From assembly GCA_964424125.1 (NCBI GenBank), contig CAYRHS010000109.1:1-10341 (forward strand): DNA of 10,341 nucleotides. The letters run 5' to 3'. Below are positions 1 to 6,214 of the stretch, one piece after another. The stretch's first letter is position 1. The number at the start of each line of letters is the position of its first letter. The position numbers were made by a program, and so were the translations under genes. Source of the stretch: CAYRHS01 sp964424125 (GTDB lineage Bacteria > Actinomycetota > Acidimicrobiia > IMCC26256 > JAOSJL01). Under the pieces are notes generated by a model. The model did not search any database. It saw only the letters and a list, made by a program, of their open reading frames with translations, and had not been told where the DNA came from.

Positions 1-2317
1 CGGCGACGGCGGTGGGGGAGAGCGGTGGATTCCCCGGCCACAGAGGGTCGGTGACGTAGGCCAAGGGATCCTTGCGGTCGGAGCCCGTGCGCAGGTTGTC
101 GCGCACGGTCATGTCTTCGAAGAGTTCGAGCGACTGCCACGATCTCCCGATGCCGGCCCGCGCGCGGCGGCGGGCGTTCCAGCGATTGATCCGCCGACCG
201 TCGAGCTCGATCGATCCGTCGGCACACTTGACGAAGCCCGTGGCGCCGTCGATGAGCGTGGTCTTGCCAGCGCCGTTCGGGCCGATGAGCCCCACCACCT
301 CGCCGGGTCGGACCTCGAGGGACACGCGATCGAGCGCGACCACGCCTCCGAAGCGGACGGTGAGGTCCCGCACCGACAACGTCGAGGGAACGACGGGCGC
401 GCGCTCGACCTCCGGGAGCGGTTCCGGCGGCGGGGGCTCCTTCGGCTTCATGATCTTGAACCGAAGGAGGAAATCCCGGGTCTGGCGCATGTTGAGCGAT
501 ACGAGCCCGTTCGGGTCCTGGAGCAGGATGCTCACGAGGAGCAGTCCGGCGAGCAGCTGAAACAGGTTCTCGACGTCTTCGCCGAGGAACGAGAAGAGCT
601 GGGGGCCGATCGACCCCGGAGCGAACATGGCTCCGAGCACGGGGCCGAAGATGAAGCCGATGCCCCCGATCACGGTGAAGACGACCGCGTTGATCGACGA
701 GAACACCTCGAACGACGTGAAGACGACGGTGGGAGTGCGGTAGGCGAGCAGGACTCCGCCGAGTGCAGCGATCGACGCGGCGATTCCGAACGCGACGAGC
801 TTGGCGCCGAAGACGCTGATCCCGAGCGACGCCGCGGCACGTTCGTTCGTGCGGACGGCCACGAGGCGTCGGCCGGCGCGGCCGCGGCGCAGGTTCGCGA
901 CCATCAGCGACGCGCCGAGCAGAAAGAGGAGCACGACGGTGGCGTAGCGCTCCGGGTACTCGATCGGGTTCACGTCGATGCCGAGCAGCCGGACGTCGCC
1001 GATGACCGTCCCCTCGAACTTCCCGGTCAGGTTCGGGTTGAGCAGGATCAGCCGCTCGATGATGAGCGCGAGGCCCAGCGTGGCGACGGCAAGGTTCACG
1101 CCCCGCGTTCGCAGGGCCGGGAGCGCGACCGCGAGGCCGACCGGGATCGCGAGCGCCACTCCGGCAAGCAGCCCGAGCTCGAAGCTGATGCCGTAGTTGT
1201 CGATCATTCGCCCCGCGATCCACGCGCCCATCCCGGCGAGCGCCATCTGCGCGATGGAGAGCTGGCCCGCGTACCCCGTGACGACCACCAGGGAGAGATA
1301 GACGAGCGCGAGGATCCCGGTCGTCGTGACGGCGTCGACCCAGTCGATCGGGAGCACGAACCAGACGAGCGCGAGCACGACGGCCATGGACCCCGCGACA
1401 AGGGCCGGACGGACGCGGCCCGTGCCGAGCTCCGGGGGCTGCTCGCCGCGCTCGTGGCGAAGAGGCAGCGCCCGTCCCCGCAGCACGAGCACCGCGATGA
1501 TCACGAGGAACGGGGCCGACTTCGACCAGCCCGGGGTGGTGATGTACCGAGCCATCTCGGACTCGGCGATGCCGATCGCGAATCCGCCCAGCATGGTGAG
1601 CGGGAAGGACGTGAAGCCGCCCACGAGCGCCGCCGCCACTGCGGGGATGACCAGCAGCGTGAACTGCGATACCGAGAGGCCGATGAGCGGCGCGATGAAC
1701 ACCGCGGCCAGCCCCGCGAGCGCGCCACCGAGGCCCCAGTTGACGGCCGAGATGACGTCAGGGGAGTGGCCCAGGGCGGCCGTCGCGACCTGGTTCTCGG
1801 CGACGGCGGAGGTGGCCAGGCCGAAGCGCGTGTAGCGGTACGTCACCCAGAGGACTGCGGTGACCCCGATAGCGATCCCGGCGAGGATGAAGCGGTCGAT
1901 CGAGATCGTCGTGTCCCCGAAGACGTCGACGGTGTTCGTGGGAAGGATTCCGCTCACGAGCTCGCTGGCCGCGCCCCAGATCTGCACGGCGATCGACCGG
2001 AGGAACACGAGCAAGCCGAGGGTGACGATGAGCCGGGAGATTGCCGAGGCCTTCGCCATCCAGCGCATGATGAGGAAGTGGATCAACACGCCGATCGCGG
2101 CCGACGTCAGCACGGCCGCGACCAGCGCCACCTTCCACTCGATCCCCTTCTCGTCGCGCAGGTCGAAGAAGAGGAACGCGCCGATCATGCCGATGGCGCC
2201 CTGGGCGAAGTTCAGGATCCCCGAGCCGCGGTAGACGAGGACGATGCCCTGGGCCGCGAGGACGTAGACCGCACCGGTTCCGAGGCCGAGCAGCGCGAAT
2301 CGGAGCGGTTCGTCCAC
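1..2317 (-). CDS. LivH-LivM-LivG triple fusion: HAAT-family ABC transporter permease/permease/ATPase (3' partial)
   Basis: One uninterrupted frame of 772 codons runs from GTG at 2317 off the left edge; I checked it line by line and found no stop. Residues about 1-285 are a LivH-type permease (GILNFAQGAIGM near the N-terminus, typical of LivH). Residues about 305-610 are a LivM-type permease (GYAGQLSIAQMALAGMGAW; later GGIGFIFGPVLGAMF). A Pro/Glu-rich linker (about 622-645) leads into a LivG-type ATPase with Walker A GPNGAGKTT (residues 679-687, bases 257-283) and Q-loop Gln728 in RSWQSLELF. The ABC signature, Walker B and H-loop lie outside the window. In-frame TAG at 2324-2326 leaves GTG 2317 as the only start that keeps the whole LivH domain; its Shine-Dalgarno is weak. 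It begins 29 nt after the binding-protein gene, so it is probably cotranscribed. LivH, LivM and LivG are usually separate proteins. The family imports branched-chain amino acids, amides, urea or aromatic acids; the substrate here is unknown. LivF may lie further left. Confidence 0.93.
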   Translation of the reverse strand, partial: MDEPLRFALLGLGTGAVYVLAAQGIVLVYRGSGILNFAQGAIGMIGAFLFFDLRDEKGIEWKVALVAAVLTSAAIGVLIHFLIMRWMAKASAISRLIVTLGLLVFLRSIAVQIWGAASELVSGILPTNTVDVFGDTTISIDRFILAGIAIGVTAVLWVTYRYTRFGLATSAVAENQVATAALGHSPDVISAVNWGLGGALAGLAAVFIAPLIGLSVSQFTLLVIPAVAAALVGGFTSFPLTMLGGFAIGIAESEMARYITTPGWSKSAPFLVIIAVLVLRGRALPLRHERGEQPPELGTGRVRPALVAGSMAVVLALVWFVLPIDWVDAVTTTGILALVYLSLVVVTGYAGQLSIAQMALAGMGAWIAGRMIDNYGISFELGLLAGVALAIPVGLAVALPALRTRGVNLAVATLGLALIIERLILLNPNLTGKFEGTVIGDVRLLGIDVNPIEYPERYATVVLLFLLGASLMVANLRRGRAGRRLVAVRTNERAAASLGISVFGAKLVAFGIAASIAALGGVLLAYRTPTVVFTSFEVFSSINAVVFTVIGGIGFIFGPVLGAMFAPGSIGPQLFSFLGEDVENLFQLLAGLLLVSILLQDPNGLVSLNMRQTRDFLLRFKIMKPKEPPPPEPLPEVERAPVVPSTLSVRDLTVRFGGVVALDRVSLEVRPGEVVGLIGPNGAGKTTLIDGATGFVKCADGSIELDGRRINRWNARRRARAGIGRSWQSLELFEDMTVRDNLRTGSDRKDPLAYVTDPLWPGNPPLSPTAVA

Positions 2318-2346
2318 GGTCCGCTAGGCCCCGCCGGGAGCTCCGG

Positions 2347-3582
2347 TCACGGAGCAACGAACGGGTCGATGAACTCGAGCTCGCCCTGGGGGACGATCTC
2401 GCCGTCGCGGATCTCGGCGTAGACGACGCTTCGGTTGTAGAGGCGCGTGATCGCGCCGCCGAAGAGCGGCTCGGGCTCGACGTCGAAGGAGATCGGCGGG
2501 ATGATCCCGAGATCCACGTCGTGCGCGGCATTGAGGGCCTGGACGAGGGTCGCCGGCTGCGTCAGGTCGCCGGTCGCGTCCGCGAGAACGTCCGCGATCA
2601 GGTGGACCCCGCCCCAGGCGTTCATGCCCGAATCGTCGATGTCGAGGTCGGGCGCGTACTGCTCGCGCTCGTCCAGGAACTGCTGCACGCCCGCGTTGTC
2701 GGTCTGGCTGACCGGAACGAAGTTCGACGTCACGAGCACGCCCTCACCCGCCGCCCCGAGCGTCTTCGCGTCGTCGGGGTTGATCGCGGCCGAGCTGGCG
2801 GCGAGCGTGGCCTCGACGCCGAGCTCGCTGGCCTGCTGGATCCATCGCGGCGCCTCCGTCTCGGAGATCACCAGGGCGATTCCGTCCGGGTTCTCGGCCT
2901 CGGCGGCGTTGATCACCGACGAGAGGTCGCCGGTCTCGGGCGGGACCGGAGTCTCCGAGGAGATTTCCAGATCGCGTGGCGTCAGGCCCTCCTGGACCAG
3001 CGTGGCCGCCAACGCGCCCTGCTCGACGTCGAGGTAGGTGACGTTGATCTTCTCGTCGCCGACATCGGCGAGCTGGGCGCCCAGCCCCGCCGTTGTGGAG
3101 GGGGCGCCACCGATGATCGGGTACGAGACGGGGCTGGAGAACTCCGAGAAGCTGATCGCGAAGGGCGCCACGGTGGGCACGCCCGCGTCCTCGAGGATCG
3201 GGACGTAGCTGTCGCCCGCGGTCGTGAACGCGCCGTCGACCGCGACGAACCCGCCGCTGGCCGCGTCACGCGCGCAGGCGGCGGCGAGGTTGGCGTCACC
3301 CAGGCCGGACTCGCAGGTCTTGATCTCGACCGGACTGCCCTGGATGCCCCCGGCTGCGTTCACGGCTTCCGCCGCGACTTCGGCGGCACCGCCCACGCGG
3401 TCGGCGGAGTTCAGGTCGCCTTGCCCGCCGTCGGCGATGACCATGATCTTCACCGGCGCACCGGTGAGCTCGGGCGCGTTGGCGTCTCCGCCGTCCCCTC
3501 CGCCCGAGTCGTCGTTCCCACAGGCCGCGGCCCCGAGGACCAGGACTCCCAGGACTGGAACCGTGAACCTACGCCACTTCAT
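2347..3582 (-). CDS. ABC transporter substrate-binding lipoprotein, LivJ/LivK-like (copy nearest the permease)
   Basis: A 411-residue extracytoplasmic lipoprotein predicted to capture the transported solute and deliver it to the LivHMG-type fusion encoded 29 nt downstream. The N-terminus is a signal peptide (MKWRRF, then a hydrophobic stretch) ending in GAAAC with lipidation Cys21, followed by a Gly/Asp-rich linker to about residue 38. The mature part fits the Peripla_BP_6 type I fold: PVKIMVIADGG at the first strand, a Cys90/Cys103 pair likely to form a disulfide as in related proteins, GAFTTAGDSYVPI, and a late NAWGGVHLIADVL helix. I chose ATG 3582 over an upstream in-frame ATG at 3618 because 3582 directly starts the signal peptide and follows the 10-nt G-rich leader shared with two other genes. 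It shares long identical blocks with the neighbouring 3721-4944 product, such as SYPIIGG and DVEQGALAATLV versus DIEQGALAATLV, so the two are tandem paralogues. The ligand cannot be named. Confidence 0.93.
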   Translation of the reverse strand: MKWRRFTVPVLGVLVLGAAACGNDDSGGGDGGDANAPELTGAPVKIMVIADGGQGDLNSADRVGGAAEVAAEAVNAAGGIQGSPVEIKTCESGLGDANLAAACARDAASGGFVAVDGAFTTAGDSYVPILEDAGVPTVAPFAISFSEFSSPVSYPIIGGAPSTTAGLGAQLADVGDEKINVTYLDVEQGALAATLVQEGLTPRDLEISSETPVPPETGDLSSVINAAEAENPDGIALVISETEAPRWIQQASELGVEATLAASSAAINPDDAKTLGAAGEGVLVTSNFVPVSQTDNAGVQQFLDEREQYAPDLDIDDSGMNAWGGVHLIADVLADATGDLTQPATLVQALNAAHDVDLGIIPPISFDVEPEPLFGGAITRLYNRSVVYAEIRDGEIVPQGELEFIDPFVAP

Positions 3583-3592
3583 CGTTTCCCCC
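3583..3592 (-). promoter_or_regulatory. G-rich ribosome-binding leader before the binding-protein gene starting at 3582
   Basis: Read on the minus strand, GGGGGAAACG abuts the ATG. The G run can pair with the CCUCC anti-Shine-Dalgarno through a G-U wobble at 5 nt spacing. It supports ATG 3582 as the start over the ATG 36 nt upstream. The same 10-nt pattern precedes the ATGs at 4944 and 6130. Confidence 0.6.
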
Positions 3593-3642
3593 AACGCCGG
3601 CCGAGAGCGGCGAATCATCTCACTCTATGAGCGGTTTCGCGG

Positions 3643-3671
3643 AAGGTACTCGCACCCCCGAGGGCGGGCAA
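3643..3671 (-). promoter_or_regulatory. Weak candidate promoter for the 2347-3582 gene and the transporter fusion
   Basis: On the minus strand TTGCCC (3666-3671) is followed after 17 nt by TACCTT (3643-3648), a poor but correctly spaced match to a housekeeping -35/-10 pair, about 60 nt upstream of the ATG at 3582. The 138-bp gap is the longest within this arm, so a secondary promoter here is plausible. The match is weak enough to be chance. Confidence 0.2.
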
Positions 3672-3686
3672 GGTCGTGGTTCCCCT

Positions 3687-3716
3687 GCGGCCCGAAGCCG
3701 CCGGGCGCGGCCCGGC
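3687..3716 (-). other. Two overlapping GC hairpins just after the 3721-4944 stop codon
   Basis: Starting 4 nt after the TAG on the minus strand there is a perfect 7-bp stem with a 3-nt loop (GCCGGGC at 3700-3706 and GCCCGGC at 3710-3716). It is followed by a 5-bp stem with a 5-nt loop (3687-3691 and 3697-3701). The stems share bases 3700-3701, so both cannot form fully at once. No T tract follows, so this is not a classical intrinsic terminator. It could stabilise the upstream message's 3' end, cause partial termination, or be chance in GC-rich DNA. Confidence 0.35.
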
Positions 3717-3720
3717 TCTG

Positions 3721-4944
3721 CTAAGGCGCCTCGAACGGATTGACGAACTCACCCGTGTCCGCGACGAGCTCCCCGTTCTCCACCTTGGTGTACAGCACGT
3801 TGGGGTTGAAGACCCTGGTCACCGCTCCGCCGAAGAGCGGCGTGGCCTCGTCGAACGAGATCGGTGGGATCAGCCCGAGGTCGACGTCGACGGCCCCGTT
3901 CAAGGCAGTGATCAGGTCCTGTGGCGTCGCGTCGGGCTTGCCCTCGAGCACGTCGGCGAGGAGGTGGACACCGGCCCAGGCGTTCATGGACTTGTCGTTG
4001 ATCTCGAGATCCGGCTCGTAGTCGTCGACTTCGCTCAAGAACTGCGCGACGCCGGGATCGTCCATCGTCGTGGGCTTGAAATTGGACGTGACCAGCAGGC
4101 CCTCGGCGTCGTCGCCGAGCGTCTCCAGGGCGTCCGGACCGATGTTCGCCGAGCTCGAGGCGAGCGGGATGTCGACGCCCTGCTGGGTGGCCTGTTGGAT
4201 GTACAGCACGTTCTGGTCCTCGTCGAGCGCGACGACGATCCCGTCGGTGCCGCCGCCGGTCGCAGCCGCGATCTGGGGCGCGAGCTCGGCGGTGTCCGGG
4301 GGGACCGGCGTCTCGGAGGCGACCTCGAGTCCGCGGGGCGTGAGGCCCTCACCCACGAGGGTCGCGGCCAGCGCTCCCTGCTCGATGTCGAGGTAGGAGA
4401 CGTTGATGGTCTCGGCCCCGGCGACGTCGACGAGCTGAGCGCCCATGCCTGCCGTCGTGGCCGGGGAGCCGCCGATGATCGGGTACGAGAGCTCGCTCGT
4501 GAACTCGGGGAAGCTGATGGCGAACGGGGCGACGACCGGGATCCCGGCCGCTTCCGCGATCGGAACGTAGTTGTCGCCGTAGGTCGTGAACGCGCCCACA
4601 AACGCGAGCACGCCGTCGCCGACCGCCTGGCGCGCACAGTCCGCGGTCACGTTCGGGTCGAACTCGTCCTCGCAACCGATGAGCTGAATCGGTCGGCCGT
4701 TGATCCCTCCGGCGGCCTCGACCGCCGACGCCGCCACCTGCGCGCCCTGGAGGGTCTCGGTGGTATCGGAGCCGGTTTGGCCTCCGCCCGAGTAGAGCAC
4801 GAAGAGCTTGACGGGTTCTCCGGTGAGATCGGCGCCCGGGTTCGCAGACGCGTCGCCGCCGCCGCTGTCGCTGTCGCCGCTGCAGGCGGTGACGATCAGT
4901 GCGACCGCCACCAACAGCGCGGCCAGAGATGCTCGCTTGCTCAT
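3721..4944 (-). CDS. ABC transporter substrate-binding lipoprotein, LivJ/LivK-like (second copy)
   Basis: A 407-residue predicted lipoprotein, paralogous to the product of 2347-3582. The signal peptide MSKRASLAALLVAVALIVTA ends in lipobox VTAC (Cys21), then a Gly/Asp/Ser-rich linker to about residue 40. The Peripla_BP_6-type body shows PVKLFVLYSGGG, a Cys91/Cys103 pair, GAFTTYGDNYVPIA, FAISFPEF, SYPIIGGSPATTAG, and NAWAGVHLLADVL near residue 321. I chose ATG 4944; an in-frame TTG 12 nt upstream would place the shared G-rich leader inside the coding sequence. It sits 138 nt upstream of its paralogue and 82 nt downstream of the AveC-like gene, all on the same strand. Conserved framework with diverged loops suggests two binding proteins with different ligands or affinities serving one membrane complex. 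That is inference, since no transporter subunit lies between them and the ligands are unknown. Confidence 0.93.
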   Translation of the reverse strand: MSKRASLAALLVAVALIVTACSGDSDSGGGDASANPGADLTGEPVKLFVLYSGGGQTGSDTTETLQGAQVAASAVEAAGGINGRPIQLIGCEDEFDPNVTADCARQAVGDGVLAFVGAFTTYGDNYVPIAEAAGIPVVAPFAISFPEFTSELSYPIIGGSPATTAGMGAQLVDVAGAETINVSYLDIEQGALAATLVGEGLTPRGLEVASETPVPPDTAELAPQIAAATGGGTDGIVVALDEDQNVLYIQQATQQGVDIPLASSSANIGPDALETLGDDAEGLLVTSNFKPTTMDDPGVAQFLSEVDDYEPDLEINDKSMNAWAGVHLLADVLEGKPDATPQDLITALNGAVDVDLGLIPPISFDEATPLFGGAVTRVFNPNVLYTKVENGELVADTGEFVNPFEAP

Positions 4945-4954
4945 CGGTCCCCCC
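4945..4954 (-). promoter_or_regulatory. G-rich ribosome-binding leader before the binding-protein gene starting at 4944
   Basis: On the minus strand GGGGGGACCG abuts the ATG at 4944. It differs at two of ten positions from the leader of the 3582 start and at one from that of the 6130 start. It favours ATG 4944 over the in-frame TTG at 4956. Confidence 0.6.
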
Positions 4955-4963
4955 AAGCGTCCG

Positions 4964-4980
4964 GCGGCCGTGGTGGCCGC
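4964..4980 (-). other. Small inverted repeat in the leader of the second binding-protein gene
   Basis: A perfect 6-bp stem with a 5-nt loop (GCGGCC at 4964-4969 and GGCCGC at 4975-4980) lies about 20 nt upstream of the start at 4944, inside the 82-nt gap after the AveC-like gene. It could modulate readthrough or translation in that gap. A stem this short is common by chance in GC-rich DNA. Confidence 0.2.
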
Positions 4981-5026
4981 GGTCTCTTCGACCCTTCCCG
5001 AGCGGCATCCAGAGGCGGCGCTCCTC

Positions 5027-6130
5027 CTACGGGCCGCCGTCCGCCGGGACGTATTCGCCCTCCGGGTTCACGTGGCCCGACTGGGGAAGGTTCATCGGGA
5101 ACTCCGGCGTGGTGCACGCGTACTCGGTGCCCTCTCCGCACATCTCGTTGGTGAGATAGCTCGGGTAGCCGTCGGGAGTCGCCCCCGCATGGATGCTCGC
5201 ATACCACATGGGGATCGTGTAGATGAGCATGACGAGGTTGGCGAACCCGATGATGGCGAACAGCCGCAGGGCCGTCTTGCGTTTCATGCTCGCCTTCACC
5301 CGGTCGATCCCGCGGTCGAGGAACGTCCGGCCCTTGTCGTCACGGAAGAAGCGGATGGCCCCCATCGCCACCCACACCATGGGCCAGAAGAACGACTCGT
5401 AGAGCGGGAACTGGAAGCGCTCACCGCCGAAGATCGACAGCCCGTGGATCGCGCCCGAGTACGCGTAGAGCTCGGTACGGATGAAGATGCACTCGGCAAG
5501 GACGTCCCAGAAGAACAGCACGATCCACGCCGCGAAGAGCAGCCCGAAGATCGACGTCTCCGGCCGGCGTCGCTTGACCGCCCGCATGATGCCGAAGGCC
5601 ATGAGCGCCGAGAGCGGCCCGAGCCAGAGGTAGATGACCCCCACGAAGAGCAGCGGCTCGGGCAGGTTGCTCCCGTTGGGGCTGACCCAGCCGGGGATGA
5701 AGTTGACCCAGGAGCCGAAGTTGATGAGCTCGGAGTTGTAGAAGAAGTTCTGGCGGAAGTAGTTGATGAGCGGGTCCTGCCAGTAGAGCGACGCCCACGC
5801 GATGACGAGCATCGCGTCGAAGCTGAGGCGGTGCTCCCGGATCGACTGGCGGACGATCCAGATCACGAAGACGGCCGCCAGCGCGATCGAGAGCACCTGG
5901 AAGAGAACGACCCACACCCCGGTCGCGGTCGGCAGGGCGTCGGGTCCGCGGGTGATGTGGTGGAAATCGTCGGAGGCGATCCAGCGCGCCCAGATGTAGA
6001 TCGCGAGGCCGGCGAAGAAGACGCCGAGGCCGGCCCACCACAGGATCGGGCGGCTCTTCTTCCCCTCGAGCGGGGGTGGGGCCTCGGTCCGGGTCTTTGC
6101 CGGAGACGCTTCGGGCGCGTGCGTCGCCAT
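5027..6130 (-). CDS. AveC-family (spirocyclase-like) integral membrane protein
   Basis: A 367-residue polytopic membrane protein. After a charged, Pro-rich N-terminus (1-28), about seven hydrophobic segments lie near 29-48, 70-93, 104-118, 159-182, 193-216, 245-261 and 287-307. The C-terminal tail (about 310-367) is polar, with Cys331 and Cys339. The aromatic, conserved-looking core WQDPLINYF (117-125), FYNSELINFGSW (130-141), IPGW (145-148) and PEPLLFVG (157-164) is what I recall from AveC-like proteins of Streptomyces and mycobacteria. AveC of the avermectin pathway acts in spiroketal formation; most homologues have no assigned role, so a spirocyclase reaction is not claimed here. No polyketide synthase is visible nearby. 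ATG 6130 follows the shared G-rich leader and directly starts the conserved protein. The gene heads the minus-strand arm, divergent from the SDR gene, so it is probably coregulated with the redox genes. Membrane protein: very sure. AveC family: fairly sure, from memory of motifs. Confidence 0.85.
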   Translation of the reverse strand: MATHAPEASPAKTRTEAPPPLEGKKSRPILWWAGLGVFFAGLAIYIWARWIASDDFHHITRGPDALPTATGVWVVLFQVLSIALAAVFVIWIVRQSIREHRLSFDAMLVIAWASLYWQDPLINYFRQNFFYNSELINFGSWVNFIPGWVSPNGSNLPEPLLFVGVIYLWLGPLSALMAFGIMRAVKRRRPETSIFGLLFAAWIVLFFWDVLAECIFIRTELYAYSGAIHGLSIFGGERFQFPLYESFFWPMVWVAMGAIRFFRDDKGRTFLDRGIDRVKASMKRKTALRLFAIIGFANLVMLIYTIPMWYASIHAGATPDGYPSYLTNEMCGEGTEYACTTPEFPMNLPQSGHVNPEGEYVPADGGP

Positions 6131-6140
6131 CGTTCCCCCC
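6131..6140 (-). promoter_or_regulatory. G-rich ribosome-binding leader before the AveC-like gene
   Basis: On the minus strand GGGGGGAACG abuts the ATG at 6130. With the leaders at 3583-3592 and 4945-4954 it gives a consensus GGGGGRAMCG-ATG. It fixes the start of the AveC-like protein far downstream of the open frame's beginning, which lies antisense inside the SDR gene. Confidence 0.6.
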
Positions 6141-6204
6141 TCGCCGACGGTGCCGTGAGCGCTCGATGGTATAACTTCGCTAACTCTTTCGCACGGGCCT
6201 GGAC
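6141..6204. promoter_or_regulatory. Divergent promoter region between the transporter arm and the redox arm
   Basis: This AT-richer patch separates two head-to-head genes. On the plus strand TATAAC (6170-6175) would give a start about 30 nt before the SDR gene. On the minus strand TATACC (bases 6168-6173) would give a start about 30 nt before the AveC-like gene. The two -10 candidates overlap, so the arms could compete for or share regulation. TAAC recurs at 6172-6175 and 6181-6184, nine bases apart, in TAACTTCGC and TAACTCTTTCGC, a possible regulator site. No convincing -35 element is seen in either direction, and no regulator gene lies in the window. Confidence 0.45.
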
Positions 6205-6209
6205 GGAGG
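6205..6209 (+). promoter_or_regulatory. Consensus Shine-Dalgarno for the SDR gene
   Basis: GGAGG lies 5 nt before GTG 6215. This decides the start, because the open frame extends far upstream across the antisense of the AveC-like gene. It is unlike the G-run leaders used by the minus-strand arm. Confidence 0.75.
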
Positions 6210-6214
6210 CGATC

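Noticed and set aside
1454..2422. 322-residue plus-strand frame opposite the Liv fusion
   Set aside because: It is Asp/Glu/Arg/His-rich with no recognisable motif, and the opposite strand encodes clear permease domains.
3583..3618. Upstream ATG at 3618 for the first binding protein
   Set aside because: It would add 12 residues (MIRRSRPALGET) before the signal peptide and place the shared G-rich leader inside the coding sequence.
2521..5154. Long plus-strand frames opposite both binding-protein genes (369 and 492 residues)
   Set aside because: These are mirror frames of the paralogous genes, so their resemblance to each other only reflects the real duplication on the minus strand.
4808..6214. 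Long plus-strand open frame leading into the SDR gene, as if the SDR had a large N-terminal extension
   Set aside because: The upstream part is antisense to the AveC-like and binding-protein genes and is low-complexity Arg/Asp/Glu-rich, typical of a shadow frame in GC-rich DNA. A GGAGG site and normal SDR length support GTG 6215.
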